NCBI GenBank assembly: GCA_038400315.1
Contig: CP151667.1
Span: 6,397,174-6,461,173 of the forward strand
Length of the DNA: 64,000 bases
Direction of reading: 5' to 3'
From: Isosphaeraceae bacterium EP7
GTDB taxonomy: Bacteria > Planctomycetota > Planctomycetia > Isosphaerales > Isosphaeraceae
The notes beneath the pieces were generated by a model. The model saw only the letters and a program-made list of their open reading frames with translations. It searched no databases and was not told the DNA's origin. This document shows positions 46,413 to 55,018 of this stretch, piece after piece. The translations under genes and the position numbers were made by a program. Each line of letters opens with the position of its first letter. The stretch's first letter is position 1.

Positions 46413-47323
46413 GACCGGACCTGGAACCGGGACGGATCGGCGGATCGGTGAGCGGCGTGCGGCTGAGCGGGGGCGTGGCGCGGGTCGAGCCGGACCTGCG
46501 CCACGCTCGCGGTCGAGGCCTTGGGGCGAGCCTGGGCACGCTCTGAATCCAGGCGGGCGAGGAGCTTCGCCTTCTGGCGAGCCTTGCGGCGTGCCCGAGC
46601 GGCCTGCACTTCGGGCTTGCGGTCCCTGGGCCTCGGGGCGTCGTTGCGGGGCGGTGCGCCGGCGGCGCGGAGGAGCCGGTGCGTGGTGGGGGCGGCCCTC
46701 AGCAGCGCGTCCAGGCCCCAGCTGTCGCAGACCAGGCAGTACTCGTGCGGGTCGAGCTCACGGCCGGCGCAGGCCGGGCAGACCGGCGGGGGCGTGGGCA
46801 TCGGGCCCGGAAACGGGCTCAGCCCCTCGCCGATGAGCAGGGTGGGGTGCGGGAGGCGGTCGAGATTCTTCGCGGCGGCCGACGGGGCCAGGGTGACGGC
46901 GTGCGCGGCCTGGCGTGTGGCCTCCTCGGCCAGCTCGGCGGCCTCGTCTGGGGTGGGGGCCTGGTCGAAGAGCTGGTCGAGCTGGGCGGCCCGATGGCTG
47001 ACGAAGACGCCGCGTGCACGGGGGGGAGAGGGCTCGGGATCACCCTGGCGGATCCAGCGCGGGACCTCGTCGAAGCCGACCTCGACGAGTCGGACGCCCA
47101 TGATCTCGGCGGCGGCGGCCGTCAGGGTGACGACGGGCCCCTGCCGCGGGTCGCACTCCCAGACGTCGAGCCAGCCGGCCAAGTCGAGATCGGCCAGCAG
47201 GTCGGTCGTCTGCTCGACCTCCAGGCCGGTCGCCGAGGCGACCTCGCGGGGCGTCTGCCAGGCGCGTGAGGAGCGGATCAGGGCGTCGATCAGCGGTGCG
47301 CACGATTCGGGAAGTGTGTCCAC
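46379..47323 (-). CDS. Hypothetical protein with winged-helix-like N-terminus and zinc ribbon
   Basis: About 314 residues from the GTG at 47323 (MDTLPESCAPLIDALIRSSR in protein). Residues ~25-60 look like a winged helix (TPREVASATGLEVEQTTDLL, DLAGWLDVWE). In the middle is a four-Cys ribbon, VCPACAGRELDPHEYCLVC, followed by an Arg/Lys/Ala-rich basic tail (KARQKAKLLARLDSERAQA). The make-up suggests nucleic-acid binding. An upstream ATG at 47452 would add ~43 residues of poor coding quality; I prefer the GTG. It is the last of three same-strand hypotheticals (48778-49077, 47574-48656, this gene). Function unknown. Confidence 0.6.
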   Translation of the reverse strand: MDTLPESCAPLIDALIRSSRAWQTPREVASATGLEVEQTTDLLADLDLAGWLDVWECDPRQGPVVTLTAAAAEIMGVRLVEVGFDEVPRWIRQGDPEPSPPRARGVFVSHRAAQLDQLFDQAPTPDEAAELAEEATRQAAHAVTLAPSAAAKNLDRLPHPTLLIGEGLSPFPGPMPTPPPVCPACAGRELDPHEYCLVCDSWGLDALLRAAPTTHRLLRAAGAPPRNDAPRPRDRKPEVQAARARRKARQKAKLLARLDSERAQARPKASTASVAQVRLDPRHAPAQPHAAHRSADPSRFQVRSQKPASASAAR

Positions 47324-47573
47324 GGTCGTCCAGCCTTCTTTGGGGATCCAAGGATGAATTTCAGTGCGAGATGACAAAAAGTCTGCGGCCTTTGAGAGTC
47401 CGAGCCCGGGTCGGCGGTCCCGGGTCGCGTGCTGACGTCGGAGCATCATCATGAATGCGGATGGCGTGATTGACCCGGTCCGAGCCCCGGGTGCGTGCTT
47501 CTGCGGAGCCTGATCTTGGGGCGAGGCTGGCTGTTCTCAAGCGGATGCGCCGCAGAAGCGTGCGCCCGGATGG

Positions 47574-48656
47574 TCAGACCTCGAAGAGTTCGGCGGACAG
47601 CGCGTCGAACTCTTCGGGGGTGGCCCCTCGGCGGTCGAGGGCCAGGCCAATGGGCTCTCCCAGGGCGGCGCGGGGCCGGGCCAGGAATCGTTCCTGCTGC
47701 TCGAGCTCGGCCTCGGTCGGGGCTTCCAGCGACGAGAACCGGCCCTCGGCGTCGGCCAGCGCGATGGCGAACTCGGCCTTGGTCCGGGCCCCTTCCGCCT
47801 CGGCGCTGCGGGCGTCGGCCTCCGAGGAGCGGAGGGCCGCCAGGGCGGCGTCGGGGAACTCGGGGACCCCGTCGAGGACGCGGCGCACCCAGCGCAGGGC
47901 CGGCCCTTCGGGGGCCTCGCGGGCCAGGACGAACGCGGCACAGCAGGCGTTGGAGTCGCCCGAGCGGAGTGCCTCGGCGACGAACGTCTCCAGGGCATCC
48001 GCATCCTCGCCGCGCATCGCGTCGAGATAGGTCGTGATCAGCCTTGGGTTGATGCGATCGGGGCGGTCGCAGGCCAGGTCGATGCGCCTGAGGTCGGCCT
48101 CGACGAACGTCTGGCTGCGGCGCGACTCAAGCTGGCGGCGGGCCCACTCGCGGGCCGAGTCGTCGCCCGAGACGGTCGCTTCCTGGTGGAACTGGAGGAG
48201 CGACTCGATGGTCGGGGCGGGGACGCCGCCGCCGACGGACCTTCGGAACGAACGGCCCTCGAATTCGGCGGCGCGGGTCTGCATCTGCTGCTCGATGATG
48301 GACTGCCGCAACAGCTCGTTGGTGTCGCGCTGGAGGGTCTCCAGCGAGGCCTGGGACCTGGCCTTGCGGCGCGACTCCGAGGCGTCGACGAGCCGGTCGA
48401 GGAAGGCGCGAGGGACGGGGCTGTAGGTGTCGGCCCGGGTCAGAAGATCGGCCCGCATCGAGGCGGCGGCGGCCTCGGCCTTCTGGCGGGCGAGCTTCAC
48501 GGTCAGGTCGCCGCGCCGCACCTGACGCTCCAGGTCGGAGCGGATGGCCCGGAAGCCGGCCAGAGCGACCTCGGCCTCGGCCTGGAACGGGGAGTCTTCG
48601 TGGTGCGATCGCATGCCGGTCAGATTCAGCAGGCTGCGGTTCGGATTCAGGGACAT
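47574..48656 (-). CDS. Hypothetical helical/coiled-coil protein
   Basis: 360 residues, almost wholly helical. Likely coiled coil at ~30-120 (AIRSDLERQVRRGDLTVKLA, RQKAEAAAASMRADLLTRAD) and again at ~290-330 (EADARSAEAEGARTKAEFAI). A Gly/Pro break (VGGGVPAPT) separates them. N-terminus MSLNPNRSLLNLTGMRSHHE resembles MNLSLLNLWNQHDE of the gene just upstream, hinting at a shared signal. GAGGA nine bases before the ATG. No known family recognised. A structural or assembly role is a guess. Confidence 0.6.
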   Translation of the reverse strand: MSLNPNRSLLNLTGMRSHHEDSPFQAEAEVALAGFRAIRSDLERQVRRGDLTVKLARQKAEAAAASMRADLLTRADTYSPVPRAFLDRLVDASESRRKARSQASLETLQRDTNELLRQSIIEQQMQTRAAEFEGRSFRRSVGGGVPAPTIESLLQFHQEATVSGDDSAREWARRQLESRRSQTFVEADLRRIDLACDRPDRINPRLITTYLDAMRGEDADALETFVAEALRSGDSNACCAAFVLAREAPEGPALRWVRRVLDGVPEFPDAALAALRSSEADARSAEAEGARTKAEFAIALADAEGRFSSLEAPTEAELEQQERFLARPRAALGEPIGLALDRRGATPEEFDALSAELFEV

Positions 48657-48777
48657 CGGTCGGGTCCTCGGCGGTTCAAAGGGTGCCGGTGCGTGGTGCG
48701 CCCGGTCGATTCAAGTGAGTGGACCGGCGTAGGCCGGTGCCGTCAGAAAGGGTGGAACCAAAAGGGTCTGACATCGT

Positions 48778-49077
48778 TCAGGATTCGGGGGTCGACTCGG
48801 GCTCGGGCGTGATCCGATTGGTGAAGAAGCTCCGGTCGCCCCGCAGCGCGAGCATCGCGCCCATCGCCCGATAGGCCCGGTCGATGGCCTGAAACCGCGA
48901 GCGGCCGGTGCGGCTGATGGAATAGGGGAGCTCTCGCGTGGAGATCGTGGCCTGCCAGAATCCGTCCTCGGTGAGCTGCCAGCTGAGCAGCCAGCCCTTG
49001 AGGCCGAAGTCGGCGCGATACTTCCTGGCGATGCTCTCGTCGTGCTGGTTCCAGAGATTCAGCAGGGATAGGTTCAT
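48778..49077 (-). CDS. Small hypothetical protein
   Basis: 99 residues. MNLSLLNLWNQHDESIARKY is followed by a compact basic/aromatic domain (GLKGWLLSWQLTEDGFWQAT, SRTGRSRFQAIDRAYRAMGA) and a Pro/Glu tail. AGGGGA six bases before the ATG. First gene of the three-gene minus-strand block; its promoter should lie in the AT-rich stretch 49200-49320. No domain recognised. Confidence 0.6.
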   Translation of the reverse strand: MNLSLLNLWNQHDESIARKYRADFGLKGWLLSWQLTEDGFWQATISTRELPYSISRTGRSRFQAIDRAYRAMGAMLALRGDRSFFTNRITPEPESTPES

Positions 49078-49558
49078 CGAAGTCCCCTCGGCGAAGGCGG
49101 GCCATACCCGCCGCCGTCCGGATGCCGGGCGCCCGGCCGGATCTCACGCAACTTCGCGCGTTCCGGTCCAGAACTCAGGCCCGCCGGCAACACCGCCGTG
49201 GGCCCCGAAGATGTGACCACTTCATCACCGCCTCTATTGGGAACTATCCTAAAAAAAGCGAGCGCGGTTCTCCCTTTTTGGGAAAAGTCTCGAAATATTT
49301 TTCAGACCCCTCCCGAGAGCCGCTTTTGAAAGCCGATGACCCGAGTCGGACGTTGCCGGCCGTTGATCCCAGGTCGGGGCGTCGTTCTCGGGAAGCGACG
49401 AGGTGTCGGTCGGCGTCGAAAAATAGGGCGGGTTGTGGTTGGACGTTTGAATCAGGCCGCGGTGGGCCGTACCATGTCGGCTTGCGAGGCAAGATGATGA
49501 CCCCGACAACCTTGGATGCGATGGGCTGATGAGGCCCGACGCCGAGGGCGATTGCGCC
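49078..49558. other. Intergenic region with AT-rich patch
   Basis: 481 bases between divergent genes. At 49240-49320 the composition changes to AT-rich (CCTAAAAAAAGCG, CCCTTTTTGGGAAAAG, AAATATTTTTCAG), in sharp contrast with the surroundings. TCCC-ttttt-GGGA forms a small hairpin. A tiny CTTGC-gag-GCAAG hairpin sits at 49483-49495. This is probably the control region for one or both flanking transcripts; no gene is seen. Confidence 0.45.
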
Positions 49559-50986
49559 ATGGCCCCGACCGACCCGTATGCCCTGCCCGCCGACGCGATC
49601 CAGGATCCCCCCACGAGCCTGCTGGGGGCGATGCGGAAGATTGGCCCCGGCCTGATCCTGGCCGGCTCGATCGTGGGCACCGGCGAGCTGATCGCCACGA
49701 CAGGTCTGGGGGCCGAGCAGGGATACGTGCTCCTCTGGCTGATCCTGTTCAGCTGCGTGATCAAGGTCTTCGTGCAGGTTGAGCTGGGCCGGTACGCGAT
49801 CACGCACGGCAAGACGACGCTGGCGGCGCTCGACACGCTGCCCGGCCCGCGGCTGGGCGTGTCCTGGATCTGCTGGGCCTGGCTGCTGATGATGCTGGCC
49901 ACCCAGGCGCAGATCGCCGCGATGGAGGGCCTCATCGGCCAGGCGGCGCACATGACCTTCCCGAGGGTCAGCTTCGCGATGGCCGGGGCCGCCGGAAGTT
50001 TCCACCTGGCCAGCGGCGCGTTCCTGGAGAGTCGGCCCGAGCATGTCTGGGCCACCCTGACGGCCATTGCGGCGGTGGTCCTGCTGCTGTCGGGCGGATA
50101 CAAGCGGCTGGAGCGGATCACGACGACCCTGGTGGCCCTGGTCACGCTGATTACCGTCGCCTGCGTGCTCGGCCTGTCATGGACCGACTATCCCTTGAGC
50201 CTGAAAGGCGTGGTGGATGGCCTGAAGGTCACGGTGCCGACGGCGGGCGTGGCGCTGGCGTTCTCGGCGTTCGGGATCACCGGCGTCGGCGCGAGCGAGC
50301 TGTTCGCCTATCCGTACTGGTGCATCGAGAAGGGCTACGCACGATCGGCGGGCCCCAGGGATGACTCCGCGGGCTGGGCGATGCGGGCGAAGGGCTGGAT
50401 GCATGTCATGCAGGTTGACGCCTGGTTCAGCATGCTGGTCTTCACCGCCGCCACGATCGCGTTCTACCTGCTGGGGGCGGCCGTGCTGCACCCTCAGGGG
50501 CTGGTGCCCAAGGGCTCTGAGATGCTGGAGACGCTCTCCAGGATGTATGTGGAGCCGCTGGGCCCCTGGACGAGATCGGTGTTCCTGGTGGGTGCCTGGG
50601 CCGTCCTGTTCAAGACTCTTTATGTGGCGACGGCGGCCAACAGTCGGCTGTCGGCCGACTTCCTCGACCTGGCCGGCTTCTGGCGTCAACCCGACGCGGC
50701 GTCGCGCGAGCGGACGATCCGGGCGTTCTGCGTCTTCTACCCCGCGCTGGCATTGGGGTTGTACTTCGGCCTGCGCGACCCGAAGGCGTTGGTGACGCTG
50801 GGGGGTTATGCCCAGGGCTTGATGCTGCCGGTGATCGCCGCGGCGAGCCTGTACCTGACTCGCCGCGACCGCGTGGCCAGCGTGGCCGAGGGCCCGTTCT
50901 CGAAACTCCTCTCCTGGGTGGCATTCCTCTCGATCACGGCGGTGGCGAGCTACAGCGTCTACGACCTGCTGGCGCGACTTCGCTGA
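49559..50986 (+). CDS. NRAMP-related membrane transporter
   Basis: 475 residues, about 11 transmembrane helices in the LeuT/NRAMP arrangement. The first helix reads GPGLILAGSIVGTGELIATT and the sixth AFGITGVGASELFAYPYW. Classical NRAMP Mn/Fe carriers have DPGN in helix 1 and MPH in helix 6; both are replaced here, so the substrate is not necessarily Mn2+ or Fe2+. Related NRAMP-like proteins are common in planctomycetes and usually annotated as divalent metal transporters. ATG at 49559 with GAGGG upstream; an in-frame ATG at 49529 is an alternative. Confidence 0.8.
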   Translation: MAPTDPYALPADAIQDPPTSLLGAMRKIGPGLILAGSIVGTGELIATTGLGAEQGYVLLWLILFSCVIKVFVQVELGRYAITHGKTTLAALDTLPGPRLGVSWICWAWLLMMLATQAQIAAMEGLIGQAAHMTFPRVSFAMAGAAGSFHLASGAFLESRPEHVWATLTAIAAVVLLLSGGYKRLERITTTLVALVTLITVACVLGLSWTDYPLSLKGVVDGLKVTVPTAGVALAFSAFGITGVGASELFAYPYWCIEKGYARSAGPRDDSAGWAMRAKGWMHVMQVDAWFSMLVFTAATIAFYLLGAAVLHPQGLVPKGSEMLETLSRMYVEPLGPWTRSVFLVGAWAVLFKTLYVATAANSRLSADFLDLAGFWRQPDAASRERTIRAFCVFYPALALGLYFGLRDPKALVTLGGYAQGLMLPVIAAASLYLTRRDRVASVAEGPFSKLLSWVAFLSITAVASYSVYDLLARLR

Positions 50987-51549
50987 GAATGACCGGCGGC
51001 GACGGCTCGACATCGGCCCACGTTTCTCGCACGCATATTGGCTGACCAACGATCGTTTGCACCCGAACGAGAACGATTCGCATCACTCCAGCAGTCTGGC
51101 TCCGGGTCCGATCGCGTGCCCGGCATGCGCCAGCCCTGGAATTGGGCGAGCGAGAACCAGATCGCAAAGTCGGTCGATGATCAACGAAATTGATCGACGC
51201 ATTCCTGGAGATCGAGTCTGCTCGGCCGGCGCAGGCCGAGGCCGCGACAGGGCAAATTCTCCATCGGAGAGAACAGGGGCCCGCCGAAACGGGGATTGAA
51301 ACGCGAAGGGCGGCGAGGGACAATCTCGCGGTGTCTCGCGAACGTCTCGGACGACCGTGCGCCCAAGAGGGCAAGGAAGCCTCGAAATCGCGAGACGCGC
51401 CGCACAATGCAACGTGGCCTGAGCCACCGCATTCGAGCGCTTTAGGGATTTCGATTGAGAATATTGCGTCCGCTCCTACAACGGATCGGATGGGCCGTTC
51501 GCCGTAGGTCGGCGATTCGGTCCGGAGAGCGGCCCCGGGGTGCGTTCCG
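50987..51549. other. Gene-free region between NRAMP-like and MMPL genes
   Basis: 563 bases without a supported gene. A small inverted repeat GATCAA-cgaaa-TTGATC lies near 51179-51195. Short open frames on both strands show no ribosome-binding site or domain. No RNA gene recognised. Confidence 0.4.
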
Positions 51550-53919
51550 TTGATCTCCACCTTGCTGCGCGCCCGTTACGTCTCCCTGGCCGTCGTGGTC
51601 CTGACCCTGGTGAGCCTGGCCCTGTTCGGCCGTCGGGTCAGCTATGAGCAGTCGATCAAGTCGTTCTTCGCCGACGATGACCCCGAGTTGGCCAAATACA
51701 AGGTGGCGTCCGACTCGTTCGGCGACGACAACTTCGTCTTCGTCGCCTACGACGACCCCGAATTGCTCACCCCAGGCGGCATGGACCGCGTGGCCGAACT
51801 GGCACGCGAGCTCGGCCCTCTGAATATCGAGGGGGTGCTGCGTATCGAGTCGCTGGACGCGATGCCGGTTTTCTGGAAGATCGACGAGGCCCTGGTCCGC
51901 CTGGAAGGTCTTCCCATGTTCGCCCGCAACATAGCGGTCGCGGGCTTGATGCGGGGAGTGAAGGGGGCCGACCTGGCGGGGAGCCCGTTCACGATCGGGG
52001 CGGCCGTGCGCGCCGGCGGCGACGAGAAAACGAGGACGCTGCTTCGCGAACGGATCACCGCACACCCCCTGCTTCTGGGAACCCTGGTGAATTCCAAGGC
52101 GACGAGCACCGCCCTGGTCGTCCGGCTGAGGAAGACGGAGGAGCACGACGTCATCCGGACGATCGGCGGCCTGAGGTCGAAGGCCGACGCATTCACGTCC
52201 CGGCACAAGCTCGGAACGTCCTACGTCGTGGGCCCGCCGGTCCTACTGGCCGACGGCTTCGCCAGCATCGAGGTCGACGGCAAGCGACTGGCCGCGGTGG
52301 GGATGGCCTTGATCGCGCTGGTGACCCTGGGGGCGGTTCGTAGCGTCTGGTGGGCGATCGTCCCCCTGCTCTGCGGCTGGACGGTCTGGCTGGCGACGGA
52401 GGAAATCCTCTCGGTGTTCGACCTGCGCCTCTCGCTCTCGGGCGGCCCCCTGGTGGCTCAAATCATCGTTCTGACGATGCCGGCGGCGAGCCACCTGGCG
52501 ATCCACTTCCGGGATGAACGCAGGCGCAGGACCGACCCCGAGAAGGCGGCGCGGTCGACGTTGCAAGCGGTTGCGGTGCCGATCACCTGGTGCGCCGTCA
52601 CTGGCGCGATCGGCTACGGCGCATTGCTGACGAGCAGCGTGGTCCCGATCCAGCAGTTCGGCTGGATCATGGGCGCCTGCACGTTCGTGTCGGCCATGAT
52701 GGTGATGGCGCTCTCTCCCGTGGCGATGATGCCCCCCTGGCGGATGGAAATCCCGGTGAAGCCCGGCTCGACCTCCAGGGCGTCGAACATCGTCGCCCCG
52801 CTGCTCGGCCTGGCTTACCGACGGCCAGGTCTCGTGGTGATCGCGACGGTGGCGCTGGCCTTGCCGCTGGCCCTGGGGATCGCGCGACTACGCTATGAAT
52901 CGAACTATATCAACGCCTTCCGTCCGACGGCGCGGGTGGTGAAAGACTACCACTCGGTCGAAAGTCGGTTGGGTGGCATCGGCCTGGTCGAGTTGATCGT
53001 GCCCGTGGGCAACGCGATCACCCCGGCGCACATGGCCCAGTTCCGGGCGATCGGCGGGGGCTCGGGCGACGGCGCGTCGAGCGAGGTCCGGCCGATCTCG
53101 CTCGCGACGGTCCTGGATCCCGACCATCGCCTCGAGGAGGAGCTTGACGAGGCGGCTTATGCACACGCGTTGACGACCAAGCTCGACCTGATCGCCGCGT
53201 CGCCGCAGTCCGAACTGCTGGCGAGTTTCTGGAACAAGACGACGGGGGAAGCCCGGATCCTGGTGCGTGTGTCCGAGCAGCAACCGGCCGAGGTGAAGGA
53301 CGCGACGTTCCGGCGGGTGGAGGCGAAGACGAAGGAAGTCTTCGGTCCCGGGGCGTTCCTCACGGGACTGTCCTACCTGATGACCAAGACGGTCCAGGGG
53401 GTGATCCTGACGCAGTGGACGACGTTCATCTGGTCGGTGCTGGGCATCCTGGCCATGCTGACGATCGCGCTGCGGGGGCCATTCCTGGCGGCCCTGGCCA
53501 TGTTGCCGACGCTTCTGGCGGTGGCCCTGGTGCTGGGGCTGATGGGCTGGCTGGGGGTGAAGCTGGACATGGCCACGGCGCTGGTAGCCAGCGTGGCGCT
53601 CGGGCTCTCGGTGGACGACACGTTCCACTGCCTGCTGCAATATCGCCGCGAGCGTAAGGAGCAGGACTTCAAGACGAGCCTGTTCGACAGCTATGCCGTG
53701 ACGGGACCTGGCGTCTTGCTGTCGAGCCTGGCGGTCGCCGTCGGGTTCGCGGCGCTGCGGCTGAGCGAGTTCGAGCCGTTCGTCAACTTCGGCACGATGG
53801 TCGGCATCGCCACGGCGGGCAGCACGCTGGGCAACATCCTGCTGTTGCCCGCATGCCTGACCCTGGCCGATCGAGTCTCGACGCGTCGGCCGACCAGGGT
53901 GCCCGCGAAGGTAAGCTGA
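51550..53919 (+). CDS. MMPL/RND-superfamily transporter
   Basis: 789 residues with the duplicated RND layout. TM1 (ARYVSLAVVVLTLVSLALFG), a large outer loop (~30-240), five TMs, TM7 (LVVIATVALALPLALGIARL), a second loop, then five TMs with TALVASVALGLSVDDTFHCL (conserved acidic pair in TM10) and the end ALRLSEFEPFVNFGTMVGI. MMPL proteins use the proton gradient to export lipids or hydrophobic molecules. No membrane-fusion partner is adjacent. Start is the TTG at 51550; no ATG lies near the first helix. Confidence 0.85.
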   Translation: MISTLLRARYVSLAVVVLTLVSLALFGRRVSYEQSIKSFFADDDPELAKYKVASDSFGDDNFVFVAYDDPELLTPGGMDRVAELARELGPLNIEGVLRIESLDAMPVFWKIDEALVRLEGLPMFARNIAVAGLMRGVKGADLAGSPFTIGAAVRAGGDEKTRTLLRERITAHPLLLGTLVNSKATSTALVVRLRKTEEHDVIRTIGGLRSKADAFTSRHKLGTSYVVGPPVLLADGFASIEVDGKRLAAVGMALIALVTLGAVRSVWWAIVPLLCGWTVWLATEEILSVFDLRLSLSGGPLVAQIIVLTMPAASHLAIHFRDERRRRTDPEKAARSTLQAVAVPITWCAVTGAIGYGALLTSSVVPIQQFGWIMGACTFVSAMMVMALSPVAMMPPWRMEIPVKPGSTSRASNIVAPLLGLAYRRPGLVVIATVALALPLALGIARLRYESNYINAFRPTARVVKDYHSVESRLGGIGLVELIVPVGNAITPAHMAQFRAIGGGSGDGASSEVRPISLATVLDPDHRLEEELDEAAYAHALTTKLDLIAASPQSELLASFWNKTTGEARILVRVSEQQPAEVKDATFRRVEAKTKEVFGPGAFLTGLSYLMTKTVQGVILTQWTTFIWSVLGILAMLTIALRGPFLAALAMLPTLLAVALVLGLMGWLGVKLDMATALVASVALGLSVDDTFHCLLQYRRERKEQDFKTSLFDSYAVTGPGVLLSSLAVAVGFAALRLSEFEPFVNFGTMVGIATAGSTLGNILLLPACLTLADRVSTRRPTRVPAKVS

Positions 53920-53933
53920 GCGTGGCATCCGAC

Positions 53934-53952
53934 CGTGGCGCGCACCGCCACG
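53934..53952. terminator. Hairpin between the MMPL gene and the ncRNA
   Basis: CGTGGCG-cgcac-CGCCACG, a 7-bp stem 14 bases after the MMPL stop on the plus strand and about 30 bases past the 3' end of the minus-strand ncRNA. It could end either transcript, though no T-run is present. Confidence 0.4.
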
Positions 53953-53982
53953 TCTGTCGCATTCAGCGATTCTGATGGAAGG

Positions 53983-54102
53983 GGAAGGAGCCAGCGTCTG
54001 CCCAGACGGTATGTTGCTCTGCCAGTTGAGCTACATTGGATTTCGCCAATGGTCGGAGTCGAACCGACAGCCGACGGTACCCGGACAGGCCTGGCTCCCT
54101 CC
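53983..54102 (-). ncRNA. Y RNA (YrlA-like), circularly permuted tRNA mimic
   Basis: Read on the minus strand, GGAGGGAGCCAG (54102-54091) pairs with CTGGCTCCTTCC (53994-53983), 12 bp with one G-U, closing the molecule. Inside come CTGTC/GGCAG and GGTA/TACC helices. Next is a perfect T-arm GTCGG-TTCGACT-CCGAC (54068-54052) and an acceptor-like hairpin CATTGG-cgaaat-CCAATG (54051-54034). A canonical D-arm GCTC-AACTGGCA-GAGC (54031-54016) follows two bases later. The order T-arm, closed acceptor, D-arm, with a long stem replacing the anticodon arm, is that described for bacterial YrlA RNAs, which tether Ro60/Rsr to effector enzymes. GTCCGGGTA in the 5' strand recalls the Ro-binding GUCCGAAGGUA of metazoan Y RNAs. 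It follows the UvrB/C-motif gene on the same strand. Confidence 0.78.
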
Positions 54103-54191
54103 ACCCTCCACATCCCCAGAGCCACAAAGCAAGGCTCAGGTTCGCGGGTCTGTTGCAATACTCCCGGATGGAGGCCGTCGCTTCATCCCAT

Positions 54192-54953
54192 TCAATGGCG
54201 GGCGCGGATCTGGTCGCGCAGGCGGGCGGCGGCCTCGTAGTCTTCGCTGGCGACCGCCTCGTCGAGCTGCTCCCTGAGAGTCTTCTGGACCTCGAAGTTG
54301 CGGCGGATTTCCTGCTCGAGGAAGCGGAGCTGCTCGATCATCGCCTCGTAGTGGACCTCGGCCTGGTCGTTGTCGCCGGCCAGGGCATCGGCGTGGCCCC
54401 TGATGCGATCGGCGCCGTCGCGGACGACGTCGATGGCCTCCTCGGGCTTGCGTCGCTCCAGGGCGAGCGCGGCGGCGGCCTGGGTGCGATGCAGCAGCAC
54501 GAGGGCGCGGAATCGCTCGTGAGAGGCGATGTAGTCGGGGTTCTCACCGTGGCGGGCGACGAAGTCCATCAGGGCCAGCGTGTGCTCTGAGTCTTGCAGG
54601 GCCCGCTCGTACCGCTGGAGCGAGAGCCAGGCGAGCCGTCGCTGGTAATACTGGGTGAACTCGCGATCGGCCTCCATCCGGTGCTCGGTGCCCATGGTCC
54701 AGCTTGGCGACTTGCCGCCCCGGGTCTGGCCGCGGCCGGCGGCCCGGTAGCGCATGTAATCGAGATAGCTGACGAAGCCGAACGGCTTGACGCCGTCGGG
54801 TCGGTTCTCGACCTCCATTTGCAACAAGCCCAGCTCGACGCGCATCTGGAGCACCGTGCGGCCGTCGCGGGCGCGCACTTCTCGCGCCATCACTTCCCCG
54901 GGCGTTGGCTCGTACGGCCAGCCCTGAAGCGCCTCATCGATGTCCCGCCGCAT
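54192..54953 (-). CDS. UvrB/UvrC-motif protein
   Basis: 253 residues. The C-terminal ~40 residues, QKTLREQLDEAVASEDYEAA followed by ARLRDQIRARH, form the UvrB/UvrC (UVR) helical hairpin used in protein-protein contacts and also found in McsA/ClpC. N-terminal part: YEPTPGEVMAREVRARDGRT, LQMRVELGLLQMEVENRPDG (a regulatory-looking conserved planctomycete domain), then helices (RRLAWLSLQRYERALQDSEH). Not a nuclease. GGAGGGAGA before the ATG at 54953 supports that start. It lies 65 bases after the M24 peptidase gene and immediately upstream of the Y-RNA-like gene. Confidence 0.8.
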   Translation of the reverse strand: MRRDIDEALQGWPYEPTPGEVMAREVRARDGRTVLQMRVELGLLQMEVENRPDGVKPFGFVSYLDYMRYRAAGRGQTRGGKSPSWTMGTEHRMEADREFTQYYQRRLAWLSLQRYERALQDSEHTLALMDFVARHGENPDYIASHERFRALVLLHRTQAAAALALERRKPEEAIDVVRDGADRIRGHADALAGDNDQAEVHYEAMIEQLRFLEQEIRRNFEVQKTLREQLDEAVASEDYEAAARLRDQIRARH

Positions 54954-55018
54954 CGCCACGTCTCCCTCCGCAGTCGAGCCCCGTTTCCCCGCAGGAATTA
55001 TAGCGGGAGGGCCAAGGG

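Noticed and set aside
54016-54068. Ordinary tRNA gene, or two overlapping tRNA ends
   Set aside because: The T-arm precedes the D-arm and the acceptor strands are joined by a loop. No matching 5' half lies upstream and no T-arm lies downstream. The anticodon position is a long stem, so a Y-RNA-type mimic fits better.
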